A stretch of DNA of 64,000 nt from Saccharothrix sp. NRRL B-16314 (GTDB lineage Bacteria; Actinomycetota; Actinomycetes; Mycobacteriales; Pseudonocardiaceae), in assembly GCF_000716595.1 (NCBI RefSeq), contig NZ_JNXC01000033.1:22907-86906 (forward strand). The letters run 5' to 3'. Each line of letters opens with the position of its first letter. Within the stretch, counting starts at the first letter, position 1. The notes under the pieces were generated by a model. The model did not search any database, was not told the DNA's origin, and worked only from the letters and a program-made list of their open reading frames with translations. The translations under genes were made by a program, and so were the position numbers. Below are positions 19,969-29,536 of this stretch, one piece after another.

Positions 19969-21629
19969 ATGGGGAAGCGTCCAACGGCGGTGGGCGTCGC
20001 GCTCGCCTGCCTCGTCGCACTGCTCGTCGGCTCGGCGCGGGCCGACGCGGCGACCGTGTCGGCCGCGTTCAGCCAGTCGTCCGTGTGGAGCACGGGGTAC
20101 GGCGGGCAGTACGTGCTGACCAACACCGGTGACGCGGAGAGCACCGGCTGGGTGGTGGAGTTCGACCTCCCGCCGGGGTCGACCGTGGTCAACGCGTGGA
20201 ACTCGGTGCTCACCCGCGACGGGCAGCACTACCGGTTCGCGAACGCGGCCTTCAACGGCCGGATTCCCCCCGGGGGCACGGCGGGTTTCGGGTTCAACGT
20301 GTCCGGTCTGGGCCTGCCGACCGGCTGCGAGGTCGACGGCGTCCCGTGTGACGGCGGCGGTCCGGCGCCCGACACGTCGGCGCCCACCGTTCCTTCGAGC
20401 CCGCGGGTGACGGGGGTGACGGCGAGTGAGGTGTCGTTGACGTGGACCGCGTCGACCGACGACGTCGGCGTCACCGACTACCAGGTCCTGCGCGGCACGG
20501 CGGTGGTCGCGTCGACGGCGTCCACCGCCGTGACCGTCGGGGGCCTTCTCCCGAGCACCGCGTACGCGTTCACCGTGCGGGCGCGTGACGCGGCGGGCAA
20601 CGTCTCCGGCGCGAGCCCCGAAGTCACCGCCACGACCAGCGCGGGCACGGGCGGCGGGTCCACTGTGGACGTCTCCACGGCCGCGCAGCTCCAGGCCGCG
20701 TTGGCCGCCGCCACTCCCGGCCAGACCATCCGGATGGCCGCCGGCGTGTACCGGGGCGCGTTCGCGATCACCCGACCCGGCACCGCCGCCGCTCCCGCCA
20801 CGCTCACCGGACCGGCGGACGCGGTGCTGGTCAACGACGGCCCGTCCGGCTCCGCGCCGGGCTGTCCGACGCCCACGCCCGGCTGGGACCCCGGCTACGG
20901 GCTGTGGCTGCACGACGCGCCGCACTGGAACCTGACCGGGTTCACCGTGCGGGAGTCGAAGAAGGGCATCGTCGCGGACAACTCGCACCACACCGTGATC
21001 GACCGCGTGCACGTGCACCACGTGGACGAGGAGGCCGTGCACTCCGGCGCTCGTCGGCGGACAGCGTGCTGCGCGACTCCACGATCAGCCACACGGGCCT
21101 GGTGCAGCAGGGGTACGGCGAGGCGGTCTACATCGGGTCGGCGAACTCGAACTGGGCGTGCCACGGCAACTCCGGCGGCGTCGACCGCAGCGACCGGGTG
21201 CGGGTGCTGGGCAACCGCATCGGGCCGGGCGTGACGGCGGAGCACGTGGACGTCAAGGAAGGCACGTTCGACGGGGTGATCCGCGGCAACGCGTTCGACG
21301 GCACGGGGATCTCGGGCCAGAACTCGGCGGACTCGTGGGTCGACGTGAAGGGCGTCGGCTACCTGATCGAGGGCAACACCGGCACGTTCGCCGCGCCGGG
21401 GACGTTCGCGAACGGCTACGAGACGCACAACCCGGCCACCACGCCGTCGTTCACCAACGGCTGCGGCAACGTGTGGCGGGACAACCACTCCGACTTGGGC
21501 GGTGTCGGCCAGTACGCGATCCGGATCACGTCCACGTCGAAGTGCCCGGGTGTGCCGAACGTGGTGCACGCGTCGAACACGGTGACGCGGGCGGTGAACG
21601 GCCTGACCAACATCACCGTCACGCCCTGA
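19969..21629 (+). pseudogene. Frameshifted secreted CBM2-Fn3-beta-helix protein
   Basis: The first frame runs from ATG 19969 to about 21042, and the second continues to 21629. Together they give a Sec signal (1 to about 28, ARADAAT), a CBM2 cellulose/chitin-binding domain (about 30-125), an Fn3 module (about 138-225) and a parallel beta-helix (pectate-lyase/polysaccharide lyase-like, ending TNITVTP). In the first frame the sequence degenerates into Arg/Thr-rich text after DEEAVHS. The second resumes SSADSVLRDSTISHTG. Adding one base near 21042, giving VHFRRSSADSVLRD, would restore the whole protein. The break is a one-base deletion: either a real inactivating mutation or a sequence error. Confidence 0.85.
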
Positions 21630-21674
21630 CCCGGCGGGCTACCGGTCGGTAAGGTGATCGGCTAGGTTCCGGGC

Positions 21675-22148
21675 GTGACCGAACCGAACGCGCGGGCGCA
21701 CGTCGACGTCGACGCCTCCGCAGACGACGTGTACGCCCTGGTGAGCGACCTGCCCGGGATGGCAGACCTGGCCCAGGAGTCCTCCGGTGGCCGGTGGCTC
21801 GCCCCGGCGGCGGGGCCCGCGGTGGGCGCCCGCTTCGCGGGGTCGAACCGGCGCGGCTTCCGCGTCTGGCGCACGGTCGCGACCGTGACCGACGCGGAGC
21901 CGACCCGGTTCGCCTTCGACGTCCGCTCGCTGGGGCTGGTGGTGTCGCGCTGGCAGTACGACATCGAGCCGACCGACACCGGCTGCCGCGTCACCGAGAG
22001 CACGTGGGACCGCCGTCCGGCGTGGTTCCGGCCGCTGTCCGTGCTGGCGACCGGTGTGCGCGACCGGAGTGCGGAGAACCAGCGCAACATCGAGAGCACG
22101 CTGGCCCGGCTGAAGGCGGCGCTGGAAGGGGCGCGGAGCGCGGAGTGA
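21675..22148 (+). CDS. SRPBCC-family protein
   Basis: 157 aa, START/Bet v1-like fold: ARAHVDVDASADDVYALVSDLPGM at the N-terminus, GARFAGSNRRGFRVWRT in the middle, and a long C-terminal helix RSAENQRNIESTLARLKAAL. It is close to the polyketide cyclase/dehydrase group that binds hydrophobic ligands. The start is GTG at 21675. It stands alone between the beta-helix gene and the PucR regulator, and no substrate can be inferred. Confidence 0.88.
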   Translation: MTEPNARAHVDVDASADDVYALVSDLPGMADLAQESSGGRWLAPAAGPAVGARFAGSNRRGFRVWRTVATVTDAEPTRFAFDVRSLGLVVSRWQYDIEPTDTGCRVTESTWDRRPAWFRPLSVLATGVRDRSAENQRNIESTLARLKAALEGARSAE

Positions 22149-22288
22149 TCCCTTGGACGAGGGTCCTCCGCGGGTTCAGGGGACAGCACTGCCGGGCACG
22201 AGCGGGGGCGCCGTCTTCATCGGTGCAGTGATATCTGTTGAATACCAAGGGTTTCCGCGACAGGTGATGTCGGGGTTACGTTGATCCC

Positions 22289-23470
22289 ATGGTCGCCTCG
22301 ACGATGATGGCGCCGCTGCCGGCCGAGCTGATCGAGATCGTGCGCGGCCAGCTGCGGAGGCTGCCCGAGCTCGCGGACGAGCTCGCCCGGCTGCTCGGGC
22401 AGAAGGAGGAGTTCTACCGGCGGCTGGAGATCAGCGCGCCGGCCGAGGTGCGGAAGGTGTGCGAGGTCAACCTCGGGCACGCCTTCAACGCGTTCATCGA
22501 GGCCCGCGAGGTGGATCTCGACGCCGCGCGCAAGACCGGCCGGGCGCAGGCGAGGCTGGGCATCCCGCTGTCGGCGGTGCTGCGCGCGTTCCGGATCGCG
22601 GGCACGTTCGCCTACGAGGGCATGCTCGGGCTGGCCGCGTCGTCCCGCACGCTGACGTCCGAGCAGCTGCTACCCGCCAGCACCACCGTCTGGCAGATCA
22701 TCGACTCGTTCTCCGACGTGATCGCCGACGCCTACACCGAGGTGGCCACGGACTCCGCGCGCTACGACGAGAAGGCCAGGATCGCCGTCATCGGAGGTCT
22801 GCTCGACGGCCGGTACACGAAGCCGGAGGAGCTCGAGGACGCCGCGCGGGTGCTGCGGCTGCCGCCCACCGGGCCGTTCGTGGTCGTCTACGGCGAGCCG
22901 ACCGGCGAGCGCTGCCTGTCCGACCTGGTCCAGCACAGCAGGCTGCGGGCGGTGTGGCGGCGGTTGGCGGACGGCGAGGTGGGTGTGGTGGCCGTCGAAC
23001 GCACGGCCGACGTTCGCGCGCTGCGGCAGGCACTGGACGCGGCGTCGTTCGCGGTCGGGCTGAGTCCGGCGGTGTCGGGTCTGGCGTTGCTGCCGGCGGC
23101 GTTGCGGCGGGCACGGATCGCTCGCGCCTGCCTGGCGCCGGGGGAGACCGGCCTGGTCGGGTTCGGCGACCGTCCGCTGACCACGCTGGTGGCCGGTGCG
23201 CAGAAGCTGGCCAGGGAGTTGGCCAACCACGTGCTGGCCGACCTGCTCGCGCTGCCGTCCGCCGAACGGGACGTCCTGCTGACCACCCTGCACGCGTGGT
23301 TCGCCGAGCGCGGTTCCGCCAAGGACGCCGCCGAGCGGCTGTTCGTGCACCCCAACACGGTCCGCTACCGGATTCGCCGGGTGCAGGACCTGACCGGCCG
23401 GGACCTGACCGATCCGCGCGGGATCTCCGAGCTGTACCTGGCCGTGGAGAGCGTCCGACTCGACGGGTGA
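22289..23470 (+). CDS. PucR-family transcriptional regulator
   Basis: 393 aa. Residues ~10-170 are an all-helical sensory (RsbR-like) domain, then a degenerate GGDEF-like middle (PFVVVYGEP ... FAVGLSPAVSGLALL). A PucR C-terminal HTH follows at about 335-390 (LHAWFAERGSAKDAAERLF, VHPNTVRYRIRRVQDLTG). The start is GTG or ATG: ATG at 22289 with MVASTMM, two further Met codons allowing a slightly shorter form. Such regulators control single metabolic operons. The target here may be the envelope genes that follow, but a 212-bp gap separates them. Confidence 0.9.
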   Translation: MVASTMMAPLPAELIEIVRGQLRRLPELADELARLLGQKEEFYRRLEISAPAEVRKVCEVNLGHAFNAFIEAREVDLDAARKTGRAQARLGIPLSAVLRAFRIAGTFAYEGMLGLAASSRTLTSEQLLPASTTVWQIIDSFSDVIADAYTEVATDSARYDEKARIAVIGGLLDGRYTKPEELEDAARVLRLPPTGPFVVVYGEPTGERCLSDLVQHSRLRAVWRRLADGEVGVVAVERTADVRALRQALDAASFAVGLSPAVSGLALLPAALRRARIARACLAPGETGLVGFGDRPLTTLVAGAQKLARELANHVLADLLALPSAERDVLLTTLHAWFAERGSAKDAAERLFVHPNTVRYRIRRVQDLTGRDLTDPRGISELYLAVESVRLDG

Positions 23471-23682
23471 GCCCGCGGTTTTGTGCGTGGGGACAATGTT
23501 CGTTGTCTTGCTCGGTCCTTCGCGGGTATGGCGCCTGGGCTGAACAGGTGTACGCGTTGCACCTTGCGGCGGTACGGCGGGGGCTGCCGTTCCGATCACC
23601 TCTTGAGTGTCGACCCACCGGATCTACTGTTGAGTAACTTACGGCCGGTGTGACCTGCGTCTCAACGTTGAGGAGCCTGTCG

Positions 23683-24429
23683 ATGCGCCTTGCGGGTGTC
23701 GAGCTGTCCGTCGTGGTGCCGGTCTACAACGAGGAACGACGGCTCCCCGCGAGCCTGGTCGGGCTGCACATGGCGTTGCGCGGCATCGCCGCCGAGGTCG
23801 TCGTGGTCGACAACGCCAGCACCGACGGCACCGTGGACGTGGTCCGCGCGCACGACGGCCCGGTGCGGCTGCTGCACTGCGCGGAACGCGGCAAGGGCGC
23901 GGCCGTCCGGGCCGGTGTGCTCGCCTCGCGCGGTCGGTTCGTCGGCTTCTGCGACGCCGACCTGGCCGCCAGCGTGGACGCGGTGCCGTCCGTGCTCGCC
24001 CGGCTGCGCCGCGGGGTGGACGTCGTGGTCGGCTCACGGGCACACCCCGGGTCGGACGTGCGGGCGCGGAACAGCCCTCTGCGGCACGTCGGCGCGTGGG
24101 CGTTCCGCCGGGCCGCCCAGCCGATCGTGCCCGGGATCGGCGACACCCAGTGCGGGTTCAAGTTCTTCACCGCCGACCTCGCGCGGGCCGCGTTCGGGCC
24201 GTTGCGCACCACCGGGTTCACCTTCGACGTCGAGGTCCTGGGGCGGGCGCAGCGGCTCGGCGCGGTGATCGAGGAGGTGCCGGTGCGGTGGATCGACGTG
24301 GCCGGGTCGACGTTCGACACCCTCCGCGACGGCTACCGCAGCTTCGCCGCCCTGCACCGCATCCGGGCCCTGCTCGACGCGGAGGAACAGCCGGTGGCGC
24401 GGCCGGTGCTCGTCGCGGAGGCCGCGTAG
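23683..24429 (+). CDS. GT2 glycosyltransferase (polyprenyl-phosphate sugar synthase type)
   Basis: 248 aa. The GT-A fold is visible from ELSVVVPVYNEERRLPASL, VVVDNASTDGTVDVV (nucleotide binding) and GFCDADLAASVDAV (metal DxD-like). The acceptor segment VPGIGDTQCGFKFFTADLA resembles dolichyl-phosphate glucose/mannose synthases. It would load a sugar onto a polyprenyl phosphate for use outside the membrane by the GT-C enzymes in this island. I chose ATG at 23683, with GAGGAG at 23670-23675; the GTG at 23650 has no better site. The stop abuts the next start (TAG-ATG). Confidence 0.9.
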   Translation: MRLAGVELSVVVPVYNEERRLPASLVGLHMALRGIAAEVVVVDNASTDGTVDVVRAHDGPVRLLHCAERGKGAAVRAGVLASRGRFVGFCDADLAASVDAVPSVLARLRRGVDVVVGSRAHPGSDVRARNSPLRHVGAWAFRRAAQPIVPGIGDTQCGFKFFTADLARAAFGPLRTTGFTFDVEVLGRAQRLGAVIEEVPVRWIDVAGSTFDTLRDGYRSFAALHRIRALLDAEEQPVARPVLVAEAA

Positions 24430-25836
24430 ATGCGGATCGTCGTGGTGAACTGGCGCGACTCCGGCCACCGGTTCGCGGGCGGCGCCGAGCAGTACGCGAC
24501 CCGGATCGCGTCGTCGCTGGCGCGGACCGGCGCGCACGTCACCTTCCTGACCGCGCGGGACACCGGGCAGGGTGCCTCCGACTCCGTCGGGCCGGTGGCG
24601 GTGGTGCGCCGGGGCGGCCGGTGGACCGTGTACGCGTGGGCGCTGCTGTGGCTCTTCCGGCACCGGCGCGCGATCGACGTGGTCGTGGACTGCCAGAACG
24701 GCATCCCGTTCTTCAGCCCGCTCGCGGTGGGGCGTGCCAGGGTCGTCCAGGTCGTGCACCACGTGCACCACGACCAGTTCCGGGTGCACTTCCCGGCGTG
24801 GCTCGCGGCCGTCGGGCGGTGGCTGGAAGGGCCGGTGGCCCGCCGGGTGTACCGGAACGCGGTCACCGTCGCCGTGTCGCCGTCCACAGTGGACGCCATG
24901 CGCTCTCGGCTGGGCTGGCGCGGGCCGGTCCACGTGGTGCCCAACGGCGCGGACCCGGCACCCGCCCACCTGCCGCCGCGCGCGTCCGAGCCGACGCTGG
25001 TGTGCCTGGGGCGACTGGTGGCGCAGAAGCGGGTCGACCGGCTCGTCGACGCGGTGGACGTGCTGCGGCACCGGCTGCCAGGGGTCCGGCTGCACGTCGT
25101 GGGCGGCGGACCCGAGGAAGCCGCGCTGCGGGAACGGGCGGCGCGCTGCGGCGGGGCGGTGGTCGTGCACGGGCACGTGCCGGAGGCGGTGAAGTCCGAC
25201 CTGCTGGCCCGGTCCTGGCTGAACGTCACGTTGTCCGACGGCGAGGGCTGGGGGCTGGCCGTGGTCGAGGCCGCGGCGCACGGCGTGCCCACCGCGTGCC
25301 GGGACGTGGACGGGCTGCGCGACTCCGTCCGGGACGGCGAAACGGGCTGGCTCATGCCGCGCGGTGCCGAGGTCGCCGAGGTTGCCGACGCGCTGTTCCG
25401 GGCGCTCACCGAGCTGGCGGACCCGGCCACCGGGGCGCAGGTCGCGGCGAGGTGCCGTGACTGGGCGGCGAGGTTCGACTGGGACGACTCCGGTGCGCGG
25501 TTCGCTTCGCTGATCGGGGGTGCGACCGCCGGGGGCTGGCTGCCCGGCATGCCGGAGGCGTCGGTCGCCGAGTTCACCCCGCGCGACGTGCCGCGTCGGC
25601 CCGGGATGCGGGTGGGACCGGGGTGGGTGCTGGTCGAGCAGTGCCGGCCCGGTGACCTGCTGGTGGCCCTGCGCGCCGCCGGTGCCGAGGACGTGACCGT
25701 GCGCGCGGCGAGCGCCACCGAACGGCTGCTCGGGCGAGTGGGCGACAAGCCGTTCGGCGGGGAGCTGCTGGGCGGGGAGCCGTTCGGCGCGGTGCCGTCT
25801 TCGGGTGAAGACCACCGATCGCAACCGCGATCGTGA
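24430..25836 (+). CDS. GT4-type glycosyltransferase
   Basis: 468 aa with the GT-B fold: N-domain VVVNWRDSGHRFAGGAEQYA (glycine loop), and C-domain [37 protein letters not shown] and SDGEGWGLAVVEAAAHGVP (EX7E-type donor site). Residues ~390-468 are an unrelated low-similarity tail with a repeat of GGELLGGEPFG. It starts directly after the GT2 stop, so the two are coupled. Its nearest mycobacterial counterpart, from memory, is Rv0225. The acceptor is probably a cell-envelope glycan. Confidence 0.9.
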   Translation: MRIVVVNWRDSGHRFAGGAEQYATRIASSLARTGAHVTFLTARDTGQGASDSVGPVAVVRRGGRWTVYAWALLWLFRHRRAIDVVVDCQNGIPFFSPLAVGRARVVQVVHHVHHDQFRVHFPAWLAAVGRWLEGPVARRVYRNAVTVAVSPSTVDAMRSRLGWRGPVHVVPNGADPAPAHLPPRASEPTLVCLGRLVAQKRVDRLVDAVDVLRHRLPGVRLHVVGGGPEEAALRERAARCGGAVVVHGHVPEAVKSDLLARSWLNVTLSDGEGWGLAVVEAAAHGVPTACRDVDGLRDSVRDGETGWLMPRGAEVAEVADALFRALTELADPATGAQVAARCRDWAARFDWDDSGARFASLIGGATAGGWLPGMPEASVAEFTPRDVPRRPGMRVGPGWVLVEQCRPGDLLVALRAAGAEDVTVRAASATERLLGRVGDKPFGGELLGGEPFGAVPSSGEDHRSQPRS

Positions 25837-25853
25837 CCGTTGGAGGAGGACCC

Positions 25854-26879
25854 TTGCGTCGCTACGTCACCTTCGTCCTGCTGGGCCTGGGGGTGTTCGC
25901 GGTGGCCGCCGGCCTGTTGTTGCGCCTGTACGCCTACCCGAGACTCGCCAAGGTCCCGCACGACATCGACACCCTGTCGGTGGCCCGGGGCACCGGCATC
26001 ACCGCGCTGGTCTACGTGCCGGAAGGGGACCGGGCCAGGCCCGAGATCCGCGACGGCCTGACCCTGACCTCCAGCACCAAGGTCACCGGCAACCTCCGCG
26101 CCGAGGAGGTCACCGAGGACGGCGACGTGACGGTGTGGGTCGAAGCCTCCAAGGTCACCTCCGACGCCGACGGCCTGGTCGTCACCGCCGGCCTGCGCTC
26201 GCTGTGCCTGGACCGGCACACCGCCGAAGGCGTCACCCCGTGTGAGAACCAGTACTACGAGGACGTGTCCGGTCAGCGGGTCGTCGCCGAGCGGGGCGTG
26301 CCGCAGCAGCCCGGCCTGAGCTTCAAGTTCCCCTTCGACACGCAACGCCGCGACCACCTCTGGTACGACGGCAACGTCAAGAAGGCCCTCGACATCCGCT
26401 ACCTCGGCGAAGAGACCGTGCGCGGCCTGAAGACGTACCGGTTCGTGCAGCAGATCCCGCCGACCCGCATCGACGAGCGGGACGTGCCGGGCGCGCTGGT
26501 GGGTGAACCGGGAGTGCCGACCGTGCACGCCGACCTGTACTACGAGGTGACGCGCACCCTGTTCGTGGAACCCGTCACGGGCAAGGTCATCGCGGGCGGC
26601 GAGGACGTGCGGCAGGAGTTGCGGACCGAGGGGCAGGGCGTCGGGCAGGGGACCGTCGTGTTCGACGGCGAGCTCACCCTCGACGACGAGACGGTGGCCG
26701 CGAACGTCGCGGAGAGCGAGGAGAACGTCTCCCGGCTGTCACTCATCACCGGTCCGCCACCGGTCCTGTGGGCAGTGGGCGGTGTGCTGCTCGTGGTGTC
26801 GCTGCTGCTGTTCCTCGCGGACGGCCGCGGCCGGCACAGCAGGCCGGGACCGCCGACGAAGGTCGCCGCGCCGGTGTGA
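25854..26879 (+). CDS. DUF3068 (PorA-family) membrane protein
   Basis: 341 aa from TTG at 25854, chosen because GGAGGAGG lies at 25842-25849; an in-frame GTG at 25833 would give seven more residues and overlap the previous gene. There is one N-terminal helix (RRYVTFVLLGLGVFAVAAGLLL), a ~270-residue extracytoplasmic part with two cysteines (LCLDRHTAEG and PCENQYYED), and a second helix near the end (VLWAVGGVLLVVSLLLFLA). The domain is DUF3068, annotated as porin PorA family; its function is unproven. The mycobacterial homologue is Rv0227c (from memory). Confidence 0.9.
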   Translation: MRRYVTFVLLGLGVFAVAAGLLLRLYAYPRLAKVPHDIDTLSVARGTGITALVYVPEGDRARPEIRDGLTLTSSTKVTGNLRAEEVTEDGDVTVWVEASKVTSDADGLVVTAGLRSLCLDRHTAEGVTPCENQYYEDVSGQRVVAERGVPQQPGLSFKFPFDTQRRDHLWYDGNVKKALDIRYLGEETVRGLKTYRFVQQIPPTRIDERDVPGALVGEPGVPTVHADLYYEVTRTLFVEPVTGKVIAGGEDVRQELRTEGQGVGQGTVVFDGELTLDDETVAANVAESEENVSRLSLITGPPPVLWAVGGVLLVVSLLLFLADGRGRHSRPGPPTKVAAPV

Positions 26880-26904
26880 CAACCCGCAGGACGGGGGCGC
26901 CCGC

Positions 26905-27642
26905 TCAGGCGTCCCCGTCCTTGCGCAGCACCAGCACCGCGTTCCAACTCGCCACTTCGCGCAGACCCGGCACGTGCACGACCCACGTCGCCCATGACGG
27001 GTGGTAGCGCGGCAGCGCCCGGACCAGCGTGGCGTCCTCGCACCGCCGGGCCCAGCGCAACGCGGCGCCGACGGAGAACGCGAACAGGCTGGTGCCGAAC
27101 CGGTTCTTCGGCTCGTGCCCGTGCCGCGCGGCGAACCGGCGTGCCGCGTAGTGCCCGCCGAAGTAGTGCCACGGCGACGTCTCGTGCCCACCCCACGGCG
27201 ACCACCACGGCGTGAACGACAGGAACACCGTGCCGCCCGGTTTCGTCACCCGCACCATCTCGGCCAGCATCGCGTGCGGCGCCGACACGTGCTCCAGCAC
27301 GTTCGAGGAGTAGCAGACGTCGATGGAACCGGTGCGCACCGGCAGGTTCGTCCCGCTGGCCCGCACCATGTCCTGCCCCGGAGCGCCGCGCGCGGACAAC
27401 TCGCCGACGTCCGGGTCGAGGCCGACGTACCGGGCGCCCTTCGCCCGGAACGCCTCCGCGAAGTAGCCGGGACCGCCGCCGACGTCCAGCAGCACCCGCC
27501 CGTCGAGCGGTGCGTACGACTCCACCTGGTCCGCCGAGTCCTGCGCCAGCACGCGGTAGAACGTGTCCCGGTCGGTCTGCTCGTCGCGGAACGCGCGGAA
27601 CAGCCGCACGGACCGGGACAGCGTTGCCCTGGGCTTGTCCAC
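26905..27642 (-). CDS. SAM-dependent methyltransferase
   Basis: 245 aa. The Rossmann SAM-binding motif is VLLDVGGGPGYFAEAF, followed by YVGLDPDVGEL (acidic loop), VCYSSNVLEHVSAP (motif II-III) and RVTKPGGTVFLSFTPWWSPWGG. I chose GTG at 27642, which reads VDKPRATLSRSV; the frame is open upstream, but there it is the antisense of the next small gene. No clear ribosome site is seen, and the gene begins nine bases after the DUF2613 stop, so translation is probably coupled. The counterpart is Rv0224c-like. Confidence 0.88.
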   Translation of the reverse strand: MDKPRATLSRSVRLFRAFRDEQTDRDTFYRVLAQDSADQVESYAPLDGRVLLDVGGGPGYFAEAFRAKGARYVGLDPDVGELSARGAPGQDMVRASGTNLPVRTGSIDVCYSSNVLEHVSAPHAMLAEMVRVTKPGGTVFLSFTPWWSPWGGHETSPWHYFGGHYAARRFAARHGHEPKNRFGTSLFAFSVGAALRWARRCEDATLVRALPRYHPSWATWVVHVPGLREVASWNAVLVLRKDGDA

Positions 27643-27650
27643 AGTGGACG

Positions 27651-27824
27651 CTAGTTGCCGGACGTGCCGTAGTCGACCGCGCCGCCGGACCCGTTGGCGG
27701 CGGGCGCGTGCTCGAAGTCGACGGAACTGTCCGGTCCCGCCACGCCGACGAGGGTGACGGCGCCGCCGGCGGCGAGCGCCAGGCCCGCCAGGATCGAGAC
27801 CACTGCTGCGACGATCTTGCCCAC
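27651..27824 (-). CDS. DUF2613 small membrane/secreted protein
   Basis: 57 aa: MGKIVAAVVSILAGLALAAG followed by GAVTLVGVAGPDSS and a polar tail ending DYGTSGN. The single N-terminal hydrophobic helix and length match DUF2613 (Rv0236A in M. tuberculosis, which lies beside aftD). The start is GTG at 27824 with GGAG four to seven bases before it. It lies between the polytopic protein gene (3 bp away) and the methyltransferase (9 bp away), so all three are one transcript. Its function is unknown; it possibly accompanies the arabinosyltransferase machinery. Confidence 0.85.
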   Translation of the reverse strand: MGKIVAAVVSILAGLALAAGGAVTLVGVAGPDSSVDFEHAPAANGSGGAVDYGTSGN

Positions 27825-27827
27825 GTG

Positions 27828-29471
27828 TCACTCCTCGTGCCGTCGGTGTCCGATCAATCTACCGGCCGGTAACGCTTGCCACAACAGGCATCCGGCGATG
27901 AGCAGCAGTGCCGCGAGGTCGGCCGCGACCACCGGTGCGCGAGGTGGTCCGACCTGGTTCACGGAGACGGGACCGGGCACGCGGTACAGGCTCAGCCACG
28001 GGCCGCGGTGGACCTCGGTGAGCGTTTCGGTCGTCCTGGGGTCGACCTGTCCGGGAGTGCCGTGTTCGACCAGGACCCACCCGATGCCCAGCGCACCCAG
28101 GTCGTCGTTGTGGCGCAGGGCTTCGCGGAGCGCGGGGAGGCGCGTGTCCTCACCCGGTATGGGGATTCCGTCGACGTGCACGGTGTCGTCGATGACGGTC
28201 GTGCGCGGCAGGAACCTCGGTGCCGGGTCGAGCTGCGTGCGGTTCCCGTTCCAGGTGAACCGCCGGAAAGCACCGAGTGGCAGGGCGAGGACGTCACCGG
28301 GGTGGTCGTCGTGGGTGAGGATGCCGTGGACCGCCGACCAGTCGGCCGGGTAGTCGACCGCGGCGAGTCTGCCCCAGCCGCCCCAGGCGAGGTCCGGCAT
28401 CGCGAGCACCGGCAACAGGATCGCGACGGGCAACGCGGGCCGTGCGCGTTCCACCGCCAAGGCGAAACCCAGGGCGAGCGGGAGTGCCCACCACGCCACC
28501 CACTTCTGGGCGTCACGCAGCAGCGCCGTGCCGGGGATGGTGGTCACCAGCCACTGCAACGCCGCCGTGCCCAACGGCAGGTGGGCTGCCAGGGCGAACA
28601 CGAGGCCCACGCCACCGAGCGCGAGCAGGCCGCGGACCTGCGGAATCCGGCGGACCAGGACCGGCCAACCCGCCGCCGCCAACGTCACGACCGCCAGCGT
28701 GAGCAGCGGGACGACCGGCACCCCACGGCTCGCGGGTGCCACGTCGGCGTTCCAGAAACCGCCCGTGCCCAGCACGGACAGCGCGATACCGCCCCAGTTC
28801 TCGGCCCTCGCGTCGAACCACCCGACCGCGTCCGGTGCGGAAGTCGGCGGACGCAGCACCGACGGCACCCACCACGGCGCGTTGAGCAGCACCAACGCGG
28901 GCACGACGCGGAGCCGTCCGGCCGTGGCCAGCGCGGTCCCCGCGGCGAGCAGCCCGCCGGTGGGGGTGAGCACGGCGGGCACCGACCACAAGACCAGTCG
29001 TGCCAACGACTTCGGCTCACCCCGCCGATGCGCGAACCCGGCTGCCGCGACCCACGGCAGGCACGCGTAGGCGAGCAGGTACGGCCAGTGGCCCATGAAA
29101 AGCCGTTCCGCGACGAACGGCGTCCACCCGTACGCGGTGGCCGCGACCAACCGGGTACCGGTCGACGTCGTCGGCACCAACCGTCCAGCGCCCAGCGGGC
29201 CGAGGACCAGTGCTGCTGCCAGCAGGAGCTTCTGGACCACGTCACCGGGGACGAGGAGGGTCGCGGCGGCGATGACGGCGTCGGCGGGCACCGAACGCGC
29301 CGGGGTCGTGCCCAGGCCGACACCGTCGGGGAGGAAGCTGTGCTGTGGCGCGAAAACCATGTCGTAGGTCAGCACGAAACCGGGTCCGAGCACCGGTGCG
29401 AGCACCGCCAAGGCCATCGCCACGGAGACCGCCGTCAGGGCGCCCCGGTCCACGAACTCCTTGGCGGTCAA
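27828..29471 (-). CDS. Polytopic membrane protein, GT-C-like
   Basis: 547 aa with about 11-12 hydrophobic segments: GALTAVSVAMALAVLAPVLG first, LPVAILLPVLAMPDLAWGG late, and a last helix LAALLLIAGCLLWQALPAG. The first loop FVLTYDMVFAPQHSF carries an Asp like the catalytic loop of GT-C glycosyltransferases. A soluble part of ~130 residues sits before the last helix. It resembles Rv0226c in length and context (from memory). It probably transfers a polyprenyl-phosphate-linked sugar outside the membrane. The start is TTG at 29471 with GGAAA before it; a GTG a few codons later is possible. Confidence 0.8.
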   Translation of the reverse strand: MTAKEFVDRGALTAVSVAMALAVLAPVLGPGFVLTYDMVFAPQHSFLPDGVGLGTTPARSVPADAVIAAATLLVPGDVVQKLLLAAALVLGPLGAGRLVPTTSTGTRLVAATAYGWTPFVAERLFMGHWPYLLAYACLPWVAAAGFAHRRGEPKSLARLVLWSVPAVLTPTGGLLAAGTALATAGRLRVVPALVLLNAPWWVPSVLRPPTSAPDAVGWFDARAENWGGIALSVLGTGGFWNADVAPASRGVPVVPLLTLAVVTLAAAGWPVLVRRIPQVRGLLALGGVGLVFALAAHLPLGTAALQWLVTTIPGTALLRDAQKWVAWWALPLALGFALAVERARPALPVAILLPVLAMPDLAWGGWGRLAAVDYPADWSAVHGILTHDDHPGDVLALPLGAFRRFTWNGNRTQLDPAPRFLPRTTVIDDTVHVDGIPIPGEDTRLPALREALRHNDDLGALGIGWVLVEHGTPGQVDPRTTETLTEVHRGPWLSLYRVPGPVSVNQVGPPRAPVVAADLAALLLIAGCLLWQALPAGRLIGHRRHEE

Positions 29472-29536
29472 GGGTTTCCACCGCCCGGAGGCGTGGATAC
29501 AGTGCAGACCTCACCCGGTAACCGAAGAGGAGCGCC

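Noticed and set aside
23492..23507. GACAA...TTGTC inverted repeat after the PucR gene
   Set aside because: Five-base arms with a six-base loop are too short to call a terminator or operator.
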